A DNA stretch of 64,000 bases, from NCBI GenBank assembly GCA_963778675.1, contig CAVZVI010000007.1, forward strand, positions 1-64,000, given 5' to 3'. The position numbers were made by a program, and so were the translations under genes. The notes beneath the pieces were generated by a model. The model ran no database searches, had not been told where the DNA came from, and saw only the letters and a program-made list of their open reading frames with translations. Shown here in pieces: positions 17,962-27,362 of this stretch. Within the stretch, counting starts at the first letter, position 1. Each line of letters starts with the position of its first letter. This DNA comes from CAWCDJ01 sp963778675. GTDB lineage: Bacteria > Acidobacteriota > Terriglobia > Bryobacterales > Bryobacteraceae.

Positions 17962-20900
17962 ATGAGAAAAGGTTTGGGTCTCGCCGTGGCAGGCGTTCTG
18001 ATCCTGCTGCTGGCGTGTTCCGCGTTTGCGCAGAACATCAGCGGAGTCATCACGGGAACAATCGTCGATTCCGGGGGCGCGGTCATTCCCAACGCGCAAA
18101 TCACTCTCACGAATCAAGAGACGCGGGCGGTACAGACCCTGCGCTCGAACGAGGCCGGCATCTTCGTCTTCTCCAGCGTGCTGCCGGGCACCTACACTGT
18201 CGAAGTATCGGTCGGCGGATTCCGCTCCTACCAGGTGCGAAACATCTCGGTGAGCATGAGCGAGCGCCGCTCGCTCGGTGAAATCGCCCTGCAGGTGGGA
18301 CAGGTACAGGAGCGCGTTGAAGTGACGGCGGAGGTGACGCCCGTGCAGACGGCCTCGAGCGAGCGCGCAGGCCTGGTCGCCGGACAGCAACTGCTCAATA
18401 CCGCCATCCGCGGGCGCGATTTCGTGGCCCTGATTGCCACGCTTCCGGGCATCGTGGATCTCAACGCGCAGTCGCGGGACGTCTCGAAGGGTCCCGGAGC
18501 GGGCGGATTGCACATCAACGGTGGCCGCGACACGTCCATCAACTTCGCGCTCGATGGCGTGCAGGACACGGATACGGGGTCCAATGGCGGTTCCCACGTG
18601 CAGCCGAACATGGATGCCGTCGCGGAAGTGAAGGTGCTCACCAGCAACTACCAGGCCGAATACGGCCGCAGCGCGGCGGGTACCATCAACGTCACGGTCA
18701 AGAGCGGCACGCAATCGTTTCACGGCAGTGGCTATTGGTATTACCGCCATGAGGGCCTCTATGCCAACAGTTTCTTCCGCAACCGGACCGGCACCGTGCG
18801 CCCGATCGAACGCATTCAGAATTTCGGCTATACCCTCGGGGGGCCGGTCTATTTCAAGAATTTCAACCGGAACAAGGACAAGCTCTTCTTCTTCTGGTCG
18901 CAGGAGTTCGTGCGGCGGCGGAGCTATCCGGGCACGCAGTTTGTCACCACCCCGACCGCATTGGAGCGTGGCGGGGACTTCTCGCAGACCCGCGACGTGA
19001 ACGGCGCGGTCATCACAATCAAGGATCCAACGACCCTGGCGGCGTTTCCGGGCAACGTGATCCCGGCATCCCGCATCAACCAGGCGGGATTGGCGATCCT
19101 CGACTTTTTCCCGAAGCCCAACTATGTGGAAGCCGATCCGGCGCTGAAGTACTCGCGCAACTACCGGGCCAACGTGAGCGGCGCCTTTCCGCGGCGCGAA
19201 GACCTGTTCCGCATCGACTACAACATCACCCCCACGCTGAATGCCTATTTCCGCGGCACGGAGGATAACGACGACGAGAACTGGCCGTATAACAACTGGA
19301 CGGCGGGCAGCCACAACTTCGACATGTACAACAATTACCGCTGGCAGCACGGACGCGGCGTCCTGCTGCACTTGGCCAAGACCTTCAGCCCGACGCTGGT
19401 CGGCGAGTTCACCTTCGGTGTGAGCACACGCGGCCAGGCGTTCAATCCCAGCGACCCCAGCCTGATCTCGCGCGACAAGATGGGCAATATCGGGCAGTGG
19501 TACCCCGCGGGGAACGAGTCCGGCGCGATTCCGGACGTTACGTTCGGCGGCGTCGCCAGCGCCATTAACGGCGGCATCGGCAACATCCCCTACCACAACG
19601 AAAACCCGGTCTTTTCGTGGATCTATAACATGACCAAGGTGCAGGGGACGCACACGCTGAAAGGCGGGGTGTACATCGAACGCATGCGGAAGGATGAAGT
19701 CGGCAGCGGCAACACTCGCGGCGCATTCGACTTCGGGCGCAACACCAACAATCCGTTCGATTCGAACTACGCGTTCTCCAACGCCCTGCTGGGCAACTTC
19801 AACAGCTACTCGGAAGCGAGCATGCGGACGTACTCCCTGTATCGCTACACGCAGGTGGAGGTATACGGGCAGGATTCGTGGAAAGTATCGAAACGCCTGA
19901 ACCTGGAAATGGGGCTGCGCGTCTATTCCTCGCCCGCCACTCACGATATCCGGCACTTCCTGACGACGTTCATTCCCTCGACGTACGACGCGAATACGGC
20001 GGCGGTGATGTACCGGCCCGCGATCGATCCAGCGACCAATAAGCGGGTGGCGGTCGATCCGCGCACCGGCACGTTGGCCCCGGTCACTTACATCGGACTC
20101 TTCGTGCCGGGATCGGGCAACTACGCCCCCGGAATGGCGGTAGGCGGAGTCACCGCTCCCGACGGCCTGTACTGGACGTCGTTGTCGCTGGCACCTCGCT
20201 TCGGCTTCGCGTACGATCCCAAGGGCGACGGCAAGACGGCGATCCGCGGCGGCTTCGGGATGTTCTACGACCGGCCGCAGGGGAACGTCTACTCGGGCAC
20301 CGTGGGACAGCCTCCCGTCTCTTACAACCCGACAGTCTCGTTCGGGAACGTTGGCACGTTCCTGCAATCGACCGGCGTGGTCGGGCCTCCGGGCGTGACG
20401 GTGGTGGAAAGCGCGAACCAGGCGCTGCCGACCACGATGAATTTCAGCCTCGGGGTGCAGCGCGAGATCGGCTTCGAGACGGTGTTGGACGTGTCTTACG
20501 TGGGCAGCATGGCACGGCACCTGATTGAGCAGCGGAACATCAACTCCATTCCGATGTACGCGCACTTCGATCCGAACAACATCGACTCGACCACGCGCAG
20601 CCCGCTGCCCGACAACTATCTCCGGCCCTATCTGGGGATGGGCACCATCAACATGCGCACGTTCGACGGCAGTTCGAACTACCACGGCCTGCAGGTGGCG
20701 GCGAACCGGCGCATGTCGCACGGCATACAGTACGGTGTCTCCTACACCTGGTCGAAGACCCTGGGAGTCTCCGATGGGGACTTCGGCGGACTGAGCCTTT
20801 ACTTCCCGGTGCGGCAGCGCAACTATGGCCCGCTGTCGTACGACATCCGGCACGTGGCGACCATCAACTACACCTGGGCCCTGCCCGAGCTCGGCAAGAA

Positions 20901-21408
20901 GATGGGCAACAAATATCTCGGTGCCGTCGTCGACAGCTGGCAACTTTCAGGGATCACCAGCTTCGCCACGGGCACGCCCTTCACTCCGGGGTTCAGCACT
21001 TCGGACGGGGCGGACATCACGGGATCTCAGGAGAGCGCGCGCATCGACCTGATCGGCGACCCGAACCTGTCGAAAGACCAGCGGACGTTTTCGAAGAACT
21101 TCAACACGGACGCGTTCGGACGGCCGGCAACCCGCACCTTCGGAACGGCGGGCCTCGGCATTCTGCGCAATCCGGCGTGGAACAACTGGGACATGAGCTT
21201 CTCGAAGCGCATTCCTTGGAAGGGCGAGTCGCGTTACTTCCAACTGCGCGGCGAGTTCTACAACGTCTGGAACCACACCGAGTTCAGCGGCTACGACACC
21301 ACCGCGCGGTTCAATGCGGCGGGCCAGCAGATCAATGCGAACTTCGGCGCGCTGACGGGTACCCGCGACCCGCGCAAAGTGCAACTCTCACTCAGGCTGA
21401 TGTTCTGA
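17962..21408 (+). CDS. TonB-dependent receptor, Oar-like (second copy)
   Basis: A 1148-residue outer-membrane receptor. The signal peptide is clear (VAGVLILLLACSAFAQ). A carboxypeptidase-regulatory-like domain follows (GTIVDSGGAVIPNAQITL), then a plug with NGGRDTSINFALDGVQDTD and AEYGRSAAGTINV, and a large beta-barrel ending in LRLMF. ATG 17962 gives the signal peptide at the N-terminus; the upstream in-frame start adds only residues without support. It belongs to the same family as the receptor at 9357-12653 but is clearly diverged. The Gfo/Idh/MocA oxidoreductase and a double hydrolase follow, which suggests a carbohydrate-derived ligand. The ligand itself is not known. Confidence 0.9.
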   Translation: MRKGLGLAVAGVLILLLACSAFAQNISGVITGTIVDSGGAVIPNAQITLTNQETRAVQTLRSNEAGIFVFSSVLPGTYTVEVSVGGFRSYQVRNISVSMSERRSLGEIALQVGQVQERVEVTAEVTPVQTASSERAGLVAGQQLLNTAIRGRDFVALIATLPGIVDLNAQSRDVSKGPGAGGLHINGGRDTSINFALDGVQDTDTGSNGGSHVQPNMDAVAEVKVLTSNYQAEYGRSAAGTINVTVKSGTQSFHGSGYWYYRHEGLYANSFFRNRTGTVRPIERIQNFGYTLGGPVYFKNFNRNKDKLFFFWSQEFVRRRSYPGTQFVTTPTALERGGDFSQTRDVNGAVITIKDPTTLAAFPGNVIPASRINQAGLAILDFFPKPNYVEADPALKYSRNYRANVSGAFPRREDLFRIDYNITPTLNAYFRGTEDNDDENWPYNNWTAGSHNFDMYNNYRWQHGRGVLLHLAKTFSPTLVGEFTFGVSTRGQAFNPSDPSLISRDKMGNIGQWYPAGNESGAIPDVTFGGVASAINGGIGNIPYHNENPVFSWIYNMTKVQGTHTLKGGVYIERMRKDEVGSGNTRGAFDFGRNTNNPFDSNYAFSNALLGNFNSYSEASMRTYSLYRYTQVEVYGQDSWKVSKRLNLEMGLRVYSSPATHDIRHFLTTFIPSTYDANTAAVMYRPAIDPATNKRVAVDPRTGTLAPVTYIGLFVPGSGNYAPGMAVGGVTAPDGLYWTSLSLAPRFGFAYDPKGDGKTAIRGGFGMFYDRPQGNVYSGTVGQPPVSYNPTVSFGNVGTFLQSTGVVGPPGVTVVESANQALPTTMNFSLGVQREIGFETVLDVSYVGSMARHLIEQRNINSIPMYAHFDPNNIDSTTRSPLPDNYLRPYLGMGTINMRTFDGSSNYHGLQVAANRRMSHGIQYGVSYTWSKTLGVSDGDFGGLSLYFPVRQRNYGPLSYDIRHVATINYTWALPELGKKMGNKYLGAVVDSWQLSGITSFATGTPFTPGFSTSDGADITGSQESARIDLIGDPNLSKDQRTFSKNFNTDAFGRPATRTFGTAGLGILRNPAWNNWDMSFSKRIPWKGESRYFQLRGEFYNVWNHTEFSGYDTTARFNAAGQQINANFGALTGTRDPRKVQLSLRLMF

Positions 21409-21422
21409 TATGGAGCGATCAC

Positions 21423-21453
21423 GCCGGCTTTCCTCCGCGGGAGGGGAGCCGGC
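21423..21453 (+). terminator. Hairpin after the TonB receptor gene
   Basis: GCCGGCT (21423-21429) pairs with AGCCGGC (21447-21453), with an inner CCTCC/GGAGG stem around a GCG loop. It starts 15 bp after the receptor stop codon. No T tract follows, so termination is only probable. Confidence 0.4.
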
Positions 21454-21562
21454 GCTCGCAAACGTTGCGATATGGCCCGAACCGGAACAAGAGGTCTGTA
21501 AATAGCATTCGGGCATAAAATCCTAAGCAGCCAGAAAGAGATCCTGCAAGAGGAGGAAGTGT

Positions 21563-22786
21563 ATGTCGAACAGGCGAGAGTTTCTTAACAGACTGGCGGG
21601 TGGCGCGGCCGCCCTGACGGTCTCGAACCGCATCCTCGGAGCGAACGACCGCATTCGTTTCGGCATCATCGGAGCGGGCGCCCGGCAGATGGAGGATTTC
21701 CGTGCGGCCCTGGCCTGCCCAAACGTCGAGGCGGTCGCAGCCGCGGATGTCTATAACGCCCGTTTCACCCCGTTCCAGGCGCTTGCGCCGAACATGAAGA
21801 CCTACGGCGATTTCCGCAACCTGCTCGACGACAAGAGCATCGACGCAGTCCTGATCGCCACGCCACAACACTTGCACGCGCTGCACTTCATTCCGTCCAT
21901 TCAGGCCGGCAAGGACGTCTACCAGGAAAAGACGATGGCGTTCAATCCCGCCCACGCGCGCCGCATGCGCGACGCCTTCAAGGGTTCCGGACGGGTGGTG
22001 CAAATCGGGATGCAGATGAACAGCGGGCCGGGCCTCCAAAAGACGCGCGAGCTCGCGGTCCGCGAGCGCATGGGCACGCCCACTGCGATCCAGGCGTTCC
22101 ATTTCCGCAACGCGTCGCACGGCGGTTGGCTGCGCAAAATCCCCGCCGATTGCAACCCCGAGCACGTCGATTGGCGGGCATTCGAGGGTGAAGCGAAGTC
22201 CTACTCGTTCGACGCCCAACGTTTCATCAACTGGCGCTTCTTCTGGGACTATTCGGGCGGAAATGTCTTCGAGAATATGGTTCACCAGGTCGGTTTCTGG
22301 TACGGCGCTTTGGGTTTGAACATCCCCGAGTCGGTGACTATGACCGGCGGCAATTTTCTCTCGCCGCAGATGCAGGTGCCGGACACTATGAACGTCGTCA
22401 TGGTGCAGCCGGAAAAGCTGATCTTCACGTGGAGTTCGCTCTTCGGCAATAATTACTTTTCGGAAGGCTACGACTATCTGTTCGGAACCAGCGGAACGTT
22501 GATCCACGACGAGTCCGACCACGTCGCTTATCTTCCCCAGCGGCGCAGGGGGAACGCGCCGCCCGCGGCCGAGAATGATGCCGCACCGCCCATCGGTAAG
22601 GGCGGGTACAAGGACTACACTGCGCAGCACATGCAGAATTTCTTCGATTGCGTGCGCAGCCGCAAGGAACCGAACTGTCCGTTCGAGCTCGGGTACCGCA
22701 CCGCCATCGCCTGCCAGATGGCGAACGCGTCTTACCGGCAGCAGCGGACCGTGCGCTGGGACGCAGCGAAAGAGGACATCGTCTAG
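21563..22786 (+). CDS. Gfo/Idh/MocA family oxidoreductase with Tat signal
   Basis: A 407-residue NAD(P)-dependent sugar-type oxidoreductase. The N-terminus NRREFLNRLAGGAAAL looks like a twin-arginine signal, so export in folded, cofactor-bound form is likely. The Rossmann motif GIIGAGARQ lies at about 33-41, followed by IDAVLIATPQHLHA and the YQEKTMAFN segment that corresponds to the family's EKP motif with Pro replaced by Thr. The start at 21563 follows an AGGAGGAAG ribosome-binding site at good spacing. It lies between the second TonB receptor and the convergent double hydrolase. Members oxidise or isomerise sugars or cyclitols; the substrate here is not known. Confidence 0.85.
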   Translation: MSNRREFLNRLAGGAAALTVSNRILGANDRIRFGIIGAGARQMEDFRAALACPNVEAVAAADVYNARFTPFQALAPNMKTYGDFRNLLDDKSIDAVLIATPQHLHALHFIPSIQAGKDVYQEKTMAFNPAHARRMRDAFKGSGRVVQIGMQMNSGPGLQKTRELAVRERMGTPTAIQAFHFRNASHGGWLRKIPADCNPEHVDWRAFEGEAKSYSFDAQRFINWRFFWDYSGGNVFENMVHQVGFWYGALGLNIPESVTMTGGNFLSPQMQVPDTMNVVMVQPEKLIFTWSSLFGNNYFSEGYDYLFGTSGTLIHDESDHVAYLPQRRRGNAPPAAENDAAPPIGKGGYKDYTAQHMQNFFDCVRSRKEPNCPFELGYRTAIACQMANASYRQQRTVRWDAAKEDIV

Positions 22787-22795
22787 CCGGCGCCT

Positions 22796-25237
22796 CTAGA
22801 CGTAGCCGCCGAGCCACTCCAGCACGCGCTCCTGCATCCGGCGCGAAAAGCGGTTAAAATCCACGGGTGTTTCCAAGGACAGAGCGCCGGGCTGCCCGAG
22901 CAAGCGGTAAATCCGCTTGCTCGCCTCCACCTCGCGCTCGACATCCGCCAGGCGGGCGTAACGGTCGAGCGTGGGCGCCATCACCAAAGCCGGTCTCGGC
23001 GCGATCAGGGCCAGCACTTCGTCGAAGTCGAACGGCACGCGATCCGGATGGTTCGCGAAGAAGCCGAGACGCGGGAGCAGTCCATGCAGGTGGGAGTACT
23101 GCCGGATGCCTTCCAGGCCTTTGTCCGGAGTGTCCAGCCGCAAGGGGTCGAGGCCGCATACCGAGATTACGCCTTTGATGCGATCCTCGAAGGCAGCGGT
23201 AACCAATCCGACTTTGCCGCCGAGCGCATACCCTAAAAGGAAGATCCTGGACGAGTCGATCTCCTGCAACCGGGAGAGCGCATCGACGGCCGCGCGTGCA
23301 TCGGCAATCATGTTTCCCAGCAGGGACCACTTCGGGTAGCGCTCATAGAACGCCTTCGCCTCGTGGATGCGCGTTCCGAATCCGATCTGATCGAAGGCAA
23401 AAACCGCGAACCCTCTTTTGACCAGCATCGGAAACGACGGCCGCTCGTCCTGTTGATAAGCCCATCCGCCGGAAAGCCACGGACGTCCGGCGGACCAGCC
23501 GTTCTGATAGCTGAACGGGTGCAGCCAGACGATCACCGGCCACTTGCTTGGCTTCGGTTTGCCGTCCACGCCCGCCGGATAGTACAGGTCGCCCGAGAGT
23601 CCGTCGCCGAAGGGGAGACCGAGAACTCCCATGCCTTCGGATTGGAAGCGTGCTCCGGTCCGATCGTCCAACGGGCGATTGTAGAGCGTGGCCAACCACC
23701 CTTCGTTCGCCAGGTTCGGTTCCGAGAGGTTATGAAGCGCGTCGAAGGTCACGACGGGCGGAGCTTCGCCTAGAGCGTGCGCGATCGTCTGGCGAGTGGA
23801 TTTCGCGCGCTCTTGCCAGTCTGACGCCGACTCGATCCCGCGCCCGAAATCGCCTACCGCCCTTTTCGGCGAGGAGAGCGGATCGATCGTCTCTTTCGTG
23901 ATTTCGCGCCAGCGATCGAAGGTATAGCCGCAAATCCAGGTTTCGAATTTCGGGCGCCGCCGGCGGCCGAATACCGAATCGAAGAAGTCCACAAACTGCT
24001 CGATATCGGCGGAATTGGTGGGATGCTCCCCTTCTCGCAGATTGAGCCACAGGTTCTCTTCGCGGCCCAGGAAGCGGTATACGCTGAGTACGGATCGATA
24101 GGCCTGCTCGAAGCCGAATGGATTGCCCGCCGACTCGGCATATCCGGCGTACATCATCAGCCCGCGCGGCGCCATCAGGGCCATCAGCAGGTTCTGGTCT
24201 ACCGGCAGCTTGTCTTCGCGCCCGGCGAAGAAGCGCAGCCGTGGATGGAACCAGTGGGGCTGCGCCGCGGTTAGGAGTTCGATGCTCTCGTTGACGAACA
24301 TGTCCGTGGTATAGCGCCACGGATCGCATTCGCCGGTATTCCCGCTGGAAGGGATGACTGCTCCAATCCGCTCATCGAAAGCGGCGCCCACCAGCGCCTG
24401 CTTCCCTCCGCGGGAATGGCCGGTGAGGCCGATCTGATCTTTAGCCACTTCCGGGAGCGTCAGGAGGTAATCTACCGCGCGCGAGGCGGACCAGCCCCAA
24501 CGCGCGAGACAGGAAAAATCGTATTCCGGGTAGATTTCAATGTACGCATCGGAATCGTCGCCGTCGCCGTAGAGCGGATCGGCAGCGGCGTAATAGCACC
24601 CGATATAGCCGCGCTTCACCGCCGTGTACAGCCAGGGACGCCGGCGGTTGTGATCGGTCAGGAAAACGGGGAAGGGGCCTTGGCCCTCGGGAATGATCAA
24701 CTGCACCCGCAAGGTGGCGCGATGGCCGGGCCCGAATTCGAGCCGGACGTCGCGAACAGTCGCGGTGCCTTCCCTGCGCGACCCCATGACCACCGCGCGC
24801 AAGTTGTCCGGCGCGGGCGGCATCTTTCCGAATACCCACTGTTCGAACTGCGCCCGGATGAGCTGTTTCTTGCGATCCCACAGGGCGGCGTCGGTCACCG
24901 GCAGTTCGCGGCCGCCCTCGAAAAGCACGAGCGGATCCGGGAGGCCGGCGATCGAGGGCATGGAGGAGAAGTCCGGTGGCAGTTCACCGGTGCGCTTCAC
25001 CCAATCCTCCCAGACCCTATCCAGGGTGTTCATGCGGCCGCTGGCCGGCGGGCGGCTCGGCGGAAAGACCTTCAGAAAGGTCTCGAGATCGGCCCGCCGG
25101 CGGGCGGCGATGCCTGGGGATGTTGCATCGGATTGCGCCGCGGATCCTGGTGTCGATGCCAGCACCGACGCTCCCAGAGAGACCGCGGCCCGGGTAAATA
25201 GTGCTCTTCGCGTCATCTGGATATCGGTTCGTGACAT
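22796..25237 (-). CDS. Secreted double alpha/beta hydrolase, CE15 glucuronoyl-esterase-like (copy B)
   Basis: An 813-residue paralogue of the protein at 13196-15439 with the same two-domain plan. The N-terminal segment TRRALFTRAAVSLGAS looks like a twin-arginine signal, unlike the Sec-type signal of copy A. The first domain has GHSRGGK (nucleophile Ser), PSSGNTGECDPWRY, LPVDQNLLMALMAPR and the probable catalytic His in EGEHP. The second domain again lacks the nucleophile (GYALGGK) and ends VDFNRFSRR without an obvious catalytic His. It converges with the Gfo/Idh gene, with stop codons about ten bases apart. Glucuronoyl-ester or related carbohydrate-ester cleavage is inferred from family resemblance only. 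Confidence 0.75.
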   Translation of the reverse strand: MSRTDIQMTRRALFTRAAVSLGASVLASTPGSAAQSDATSPGIAARRRADLETFLKVFPPSRPPASGRMNTLDRVWEDWVKRTGELPPDFSSMPSIAGLPDPLVLFEGGRELPVTDAALWDRKKQLIRAQFEQWVFGKMPPAPDNLRAVVMGSRREGTATVRDVRLEFGPGHRATLRVQLIIPEGQGPFPVFLTDHNRRRPWLYTAVKRGYIGCYYAAADPLYGDGDDSDAYIEIYPEYDFSCLARWGWSASRAVDYLLTLPEVAKDQIGLTGHSRGGKQALVGAAFDERIGAVIPSSGNTGECDPWRYTTDMFVNESIELLTAAQPHWFHPRLRFFAGREDKLPVDQNLLMALMAPRGLMMYAGYAESAGNPFGFEQAYRSVLSVYRFLGREENLWLNLREGEHPTNSADIEQFVDFFDSVFGRRRRPKFETWICGYTFDRWREITKETIDPLSSPKRAVGDFGRGIESASDWQERAKSTRQTIAHALGEAPPVVTFDALHNLSEPNLANEGWLATLYNRPLDDRTGARFQSEGMGVLGLPFGDGLSGDLYYPAGVDGKPKPSKWPVIVWLHPFSYQNGWSAGRPWLSGGWAYQQDERPSFPMLVKRGFAVFAFDQIGFGTRIHEAKAFYERYPKWSLLGNMIADARAAVDALSRLQEIDSSRIFLLGYALGGKVGLVTAAFEDRIKGVISVCGLDPLRLDTPDKGLEGIRQYSHLHGLLPRLGFFANHPDRVPFDFDEVLALIAPRPALVMAPTLDRYARLADVEREVEASKRIYRLLGQPGALSLETPVDFNRFSRRMQERVLEWLGGYV

Positions 25238-25258
25238 GACGGCGCGGGGTGAGTGCGG

Positions 25259-25390
25259 TCAGTCCGCGTTACACTGCGCCGGACAGATCCAATAATCAAA
25301 GGAGAGCCGTCCGCCCGAATCGAGCTGTGGCGCCCACGTCTCGCCGCATTTGTTGCACTGCAGGCCCGATTCATCAACTTCATTCTTATG
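25259..25390 (-). CDS. Possible small zinc-ribbon protein, start unresolved
   Basis: The frame ending at 25259 reads LQCNKCGETWAPQ...YWICPAQCNAD, with a CxxC and a CxxxC pair spaced like a small zinc ribbon. This is more ordered than expected by chance in a shadow frame. No ATG, GTG or TTG with a ribosome-binding site precedes it in frame. The nearby ATG at 25383, behind GGAGAGGAG, is in another frame. It may therefore be a decayed or frameshifted gene, or a sequencing slip between 25383 and the first cysteine. Confidence 0.35.
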   Translation of the reverse strand, partial: HKNEVDESGLQCNKCGETWAPQLDSGGRLSFDYWICPAQCNAD

Positions 25391-25625
25391 ACTCCTCTCC
25401 GACTGTATAGGCCAATGCCGAGGAAGAGTCAAGGGTGTCTGCCGGCAGGGTGTCTGCCGGCCGAGTTCGAAAAGGTGGAAAATGCATGCAAGGCTGTAAA
25501 GGCATAGCCGCTCCAGCGTTGCGCCGGGACTGCGCGGCGCATATTTCAGCGTTCCTTGTCTGAATGGCGATTCACCCGACGAATGGGCATTGCCGGGGAC
25601 GCGGCAGGCTGAAGCCTGTGAGAAC
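25391..25625. other. Intergenic stretch with a short tandem repeat
   Basis: It contains two tandem copies of the 15-mer AGGGTGTCTGCCGGC (25432-25446 and 25447-25461). It also contains a small hairpin around CAGGCTGAAGCCTG (about 25605-25618) just past the end of the isomerase gene, which could be a terminator or a dispersed REP-like unit. No gene is supported. Confidence 0.4.
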
Positions 25626-26618
25626 CTACCTCGGCCGAAAATTATTGAGGTAGTCCAGGAATGTCTTGGCGGCGCGGTCCAGGTTTTCTTCCGACCCGCC
25701 ACCGTCCAGCACCTCGCATAACTCGTATGCGACGCAGCCGCGATAGCCGATGTCGAGAAGCGCTCCGAAGAACGTCTGATAGTCGACGATACCCGTTCCC
25801 ATCGGAACCGCGCGCACCAGGTCCGTCTGCTGGGTAACATAGTTGGTCAGAGTCGGCTCGTACTTAAAGCGCGGGAACTTCCGGTAGTCGGCGGCAATCG
25901 TGAACGACAGGTAAGGAGCCATTTTGTGTATGGCATTGCCTATTTCGGCGCTGCTCAAACCCTGGAGAGTTGGCGCCCATGCGTCGAAGCCCGCCTTGAC
26001 GTTTGGCTCGTTCACTTCCTTCAACAGCCAGAGCATCGAATCGTGGTGCAGCGCGATGTCATGGTGGTTCTGCACGATCAGACCGACGCCGTATGCGGCC
26101 GCTTTCCGTGCCGCCATCTTCAGCCCCGCCACCACCGAGCCCCACTGCTGGTCGAAGGGAATCCCGGGGCGTTCGTATCCCGTGAACACGCGGACCAGCG
26201 GCACCTGCAGATCCCGCGCCAGACACGCCAATTCGCCGACATATGCAGCCTGGATTTCTGCGACCGGGATGCCCGGCCGATCTAGTCCCGCGCTGAAATC
26301 CGTGTAACCCGCTAGCGCCACGACTTCGAGCCCCAGTTCCACAATGCGGTGGCGAAGCCGGCCGCGGGCCTCCTCATCGTAGTCGGCGGGTGCGAGATGC
26401 GGCCGCTTGGCCACCAGCATGACCCGACTGTAGCCCAGCAGTTTCGCCTTGACGAGGAACTGATCGAGCGTGAGTTGGGCCTGGCCGCGCCAGATGCCGC
26501 TATAACTGACGGAGTGCAATACTGGCAGGAAGCTGTGCCCTTCCGGATGGGGCGGCCCCTCAGGCGGCGCTGCCGCCGTGACAGATGTCAGAGAGCTTTC
26601 CGGCGCTTTCCTTTTCAC
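25626..26618 (-). CDS. Sugar phosphate isomerase/epimerase (xylose-isomerase-like TIM barrel)
   Basis: A 330-residue protein of the AP-endonuclease-2/xylose-isomerase-like TIM-barrel family. Indicative segments are the metal-site strands LIVQNHHDIALHHDS, NVKAGFDAW and the C-terminal GYRGCVAYELCEV, whose Glu usually binds the divalent metal. GTG 26618 follows AGGAGG at seven bases. The first ~25 residues are Pro/Glu/Ala-rich and lack a clear signal peptide, so it is probably cytoplasmic. It follows the double hydrolase on the same strand and may process sugars imported by the neighbouring receptors. The exact substrate cannot be assigned. Confidence 0.8.
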   Translation of the reverse strand: MKRKAPESSLTSVTAAAPPEGPPHPEGHSFLPVLHSVSYSGIWRGQAQLTLDQFLVKAKLLGYSRVMLVAKRPHLAPADYDEEARGRLRHRIVELGLEVVALAGYTDFSAGLDRPGIPVAEIQAAYVGELACLARDLQVPLVRVFTGYERPGIPFDQQWGSVVAGLKMAARKAAAYGVGLIVQNHHDIALHHDSMLWLLKEVNEPNVKAGFDAWAPTLQGLSSAEIGNAIHKMAPYLSFTIAADYRKFPRFKYEPTLTNYVTQQTDLVRAVPMGTGIVDYQTFFGALLDIGYRGCVAYELCEVLDGGGSEENLDRAAKTFLDYLNNFRPR

Positions 26619-26982
26619 AGCAAATACCTCCTCTTATGACTGGCCCGATGGCCAATAGTGTCCGAACAAAGGCCGCTTCGAGCCGACGAAATCCCACCGG
26701 TGTCAAAGGGCCGCAGGCAGCTCACACCATTTACGCCCTAAGGCGCGAGTGAGCGAGGAATATTGCCAGCGGCTAGCCGAAGATTGTCAGGCTCGTATAG
26801 TCATTCAAACGATCCATGCCGATTATAGCGGCCGTCATGGGAGTGGAGGCGAGGAGTTTGCTTTATGGAACGTGTGCCATTTTGAGGTGATTCCCAATCT
26901 GATCATGCCAACCAATCACTCCCGAACCGGATGACGGATGCGGGGAACTCAAAGTTGCTCCGGCGAGGACCGCTAGACTCGA
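26619..26982. other. Intergenic stretch, no supported gene
   Basis: Upstream of the isomerase gene (minus strand), so it should contain its promoter. A 61-codon frame starting at 26749 with GTG has no recognisable motif and I do not support it. Confidence 0.35.
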
Positions 26983-27273
26983 ATGCCCGACCCCACCACC
27001 GCGGTGGATGGAGCGCCGAGGGCACCGAGGCGCGTCATCCGCCGCTGTCAGTGGAGGAAGGTGCGCAGTTCTGGGCCAACTTCCGCCGAATCCCTCACCA
27101 CCGTGCTCAGCGACGGAGCCGTCCGTGCTTATCGCGCTACTCTCCGGAGTTTTCTGCGTTATCCGGGCACTCAGCATCACGAGATCTGCAGCCTGGAACA
27201 ACTGCGGCGCGACCCGCACATTCTCGGCTGGCTGACCGCCGAGTTGGAAGCGCGTTCTCGGCTCCCGATCTGA
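26983..27273 (+). pseudogene. Possible N-terminal fragment of a tyrosine recombinase
   Basis: The open frame of about 96 codons has a coding-like second half (VRAYRATLRSFLRYPG followed by EICSLEQLRRDPHILGWL) resembling the SAM-like N-terminal core-binding domain of XerC/XerD-type integrases. It then stops, with no catalytic domain (no R...HxxR...Y) downstream. The first half lacks family features. I read it as a truncated relic; the assignment rests on pattern recall of a short segment. Confidence 0.35.
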
Positions 27274-27362
27274 CCTGCGCAGCACCGGAACACTGTGCGA
27301 TACTCGCCAGGAGCTTCGTACTTGGGCCGGCTGAAGCTGCCCTCCGCCGGTTGGAGGTGTTC

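Noticed and set aside
17953..20943. 996-codon open frame antisense to the second TonB receptor gene
   Set aside because: High-GC genes with biased third positions produce long antisense frames. The product is His/Arg/Val-rich with no domain, signal peptide or ribosome-binding site, while the sense frame is a clear receptor.
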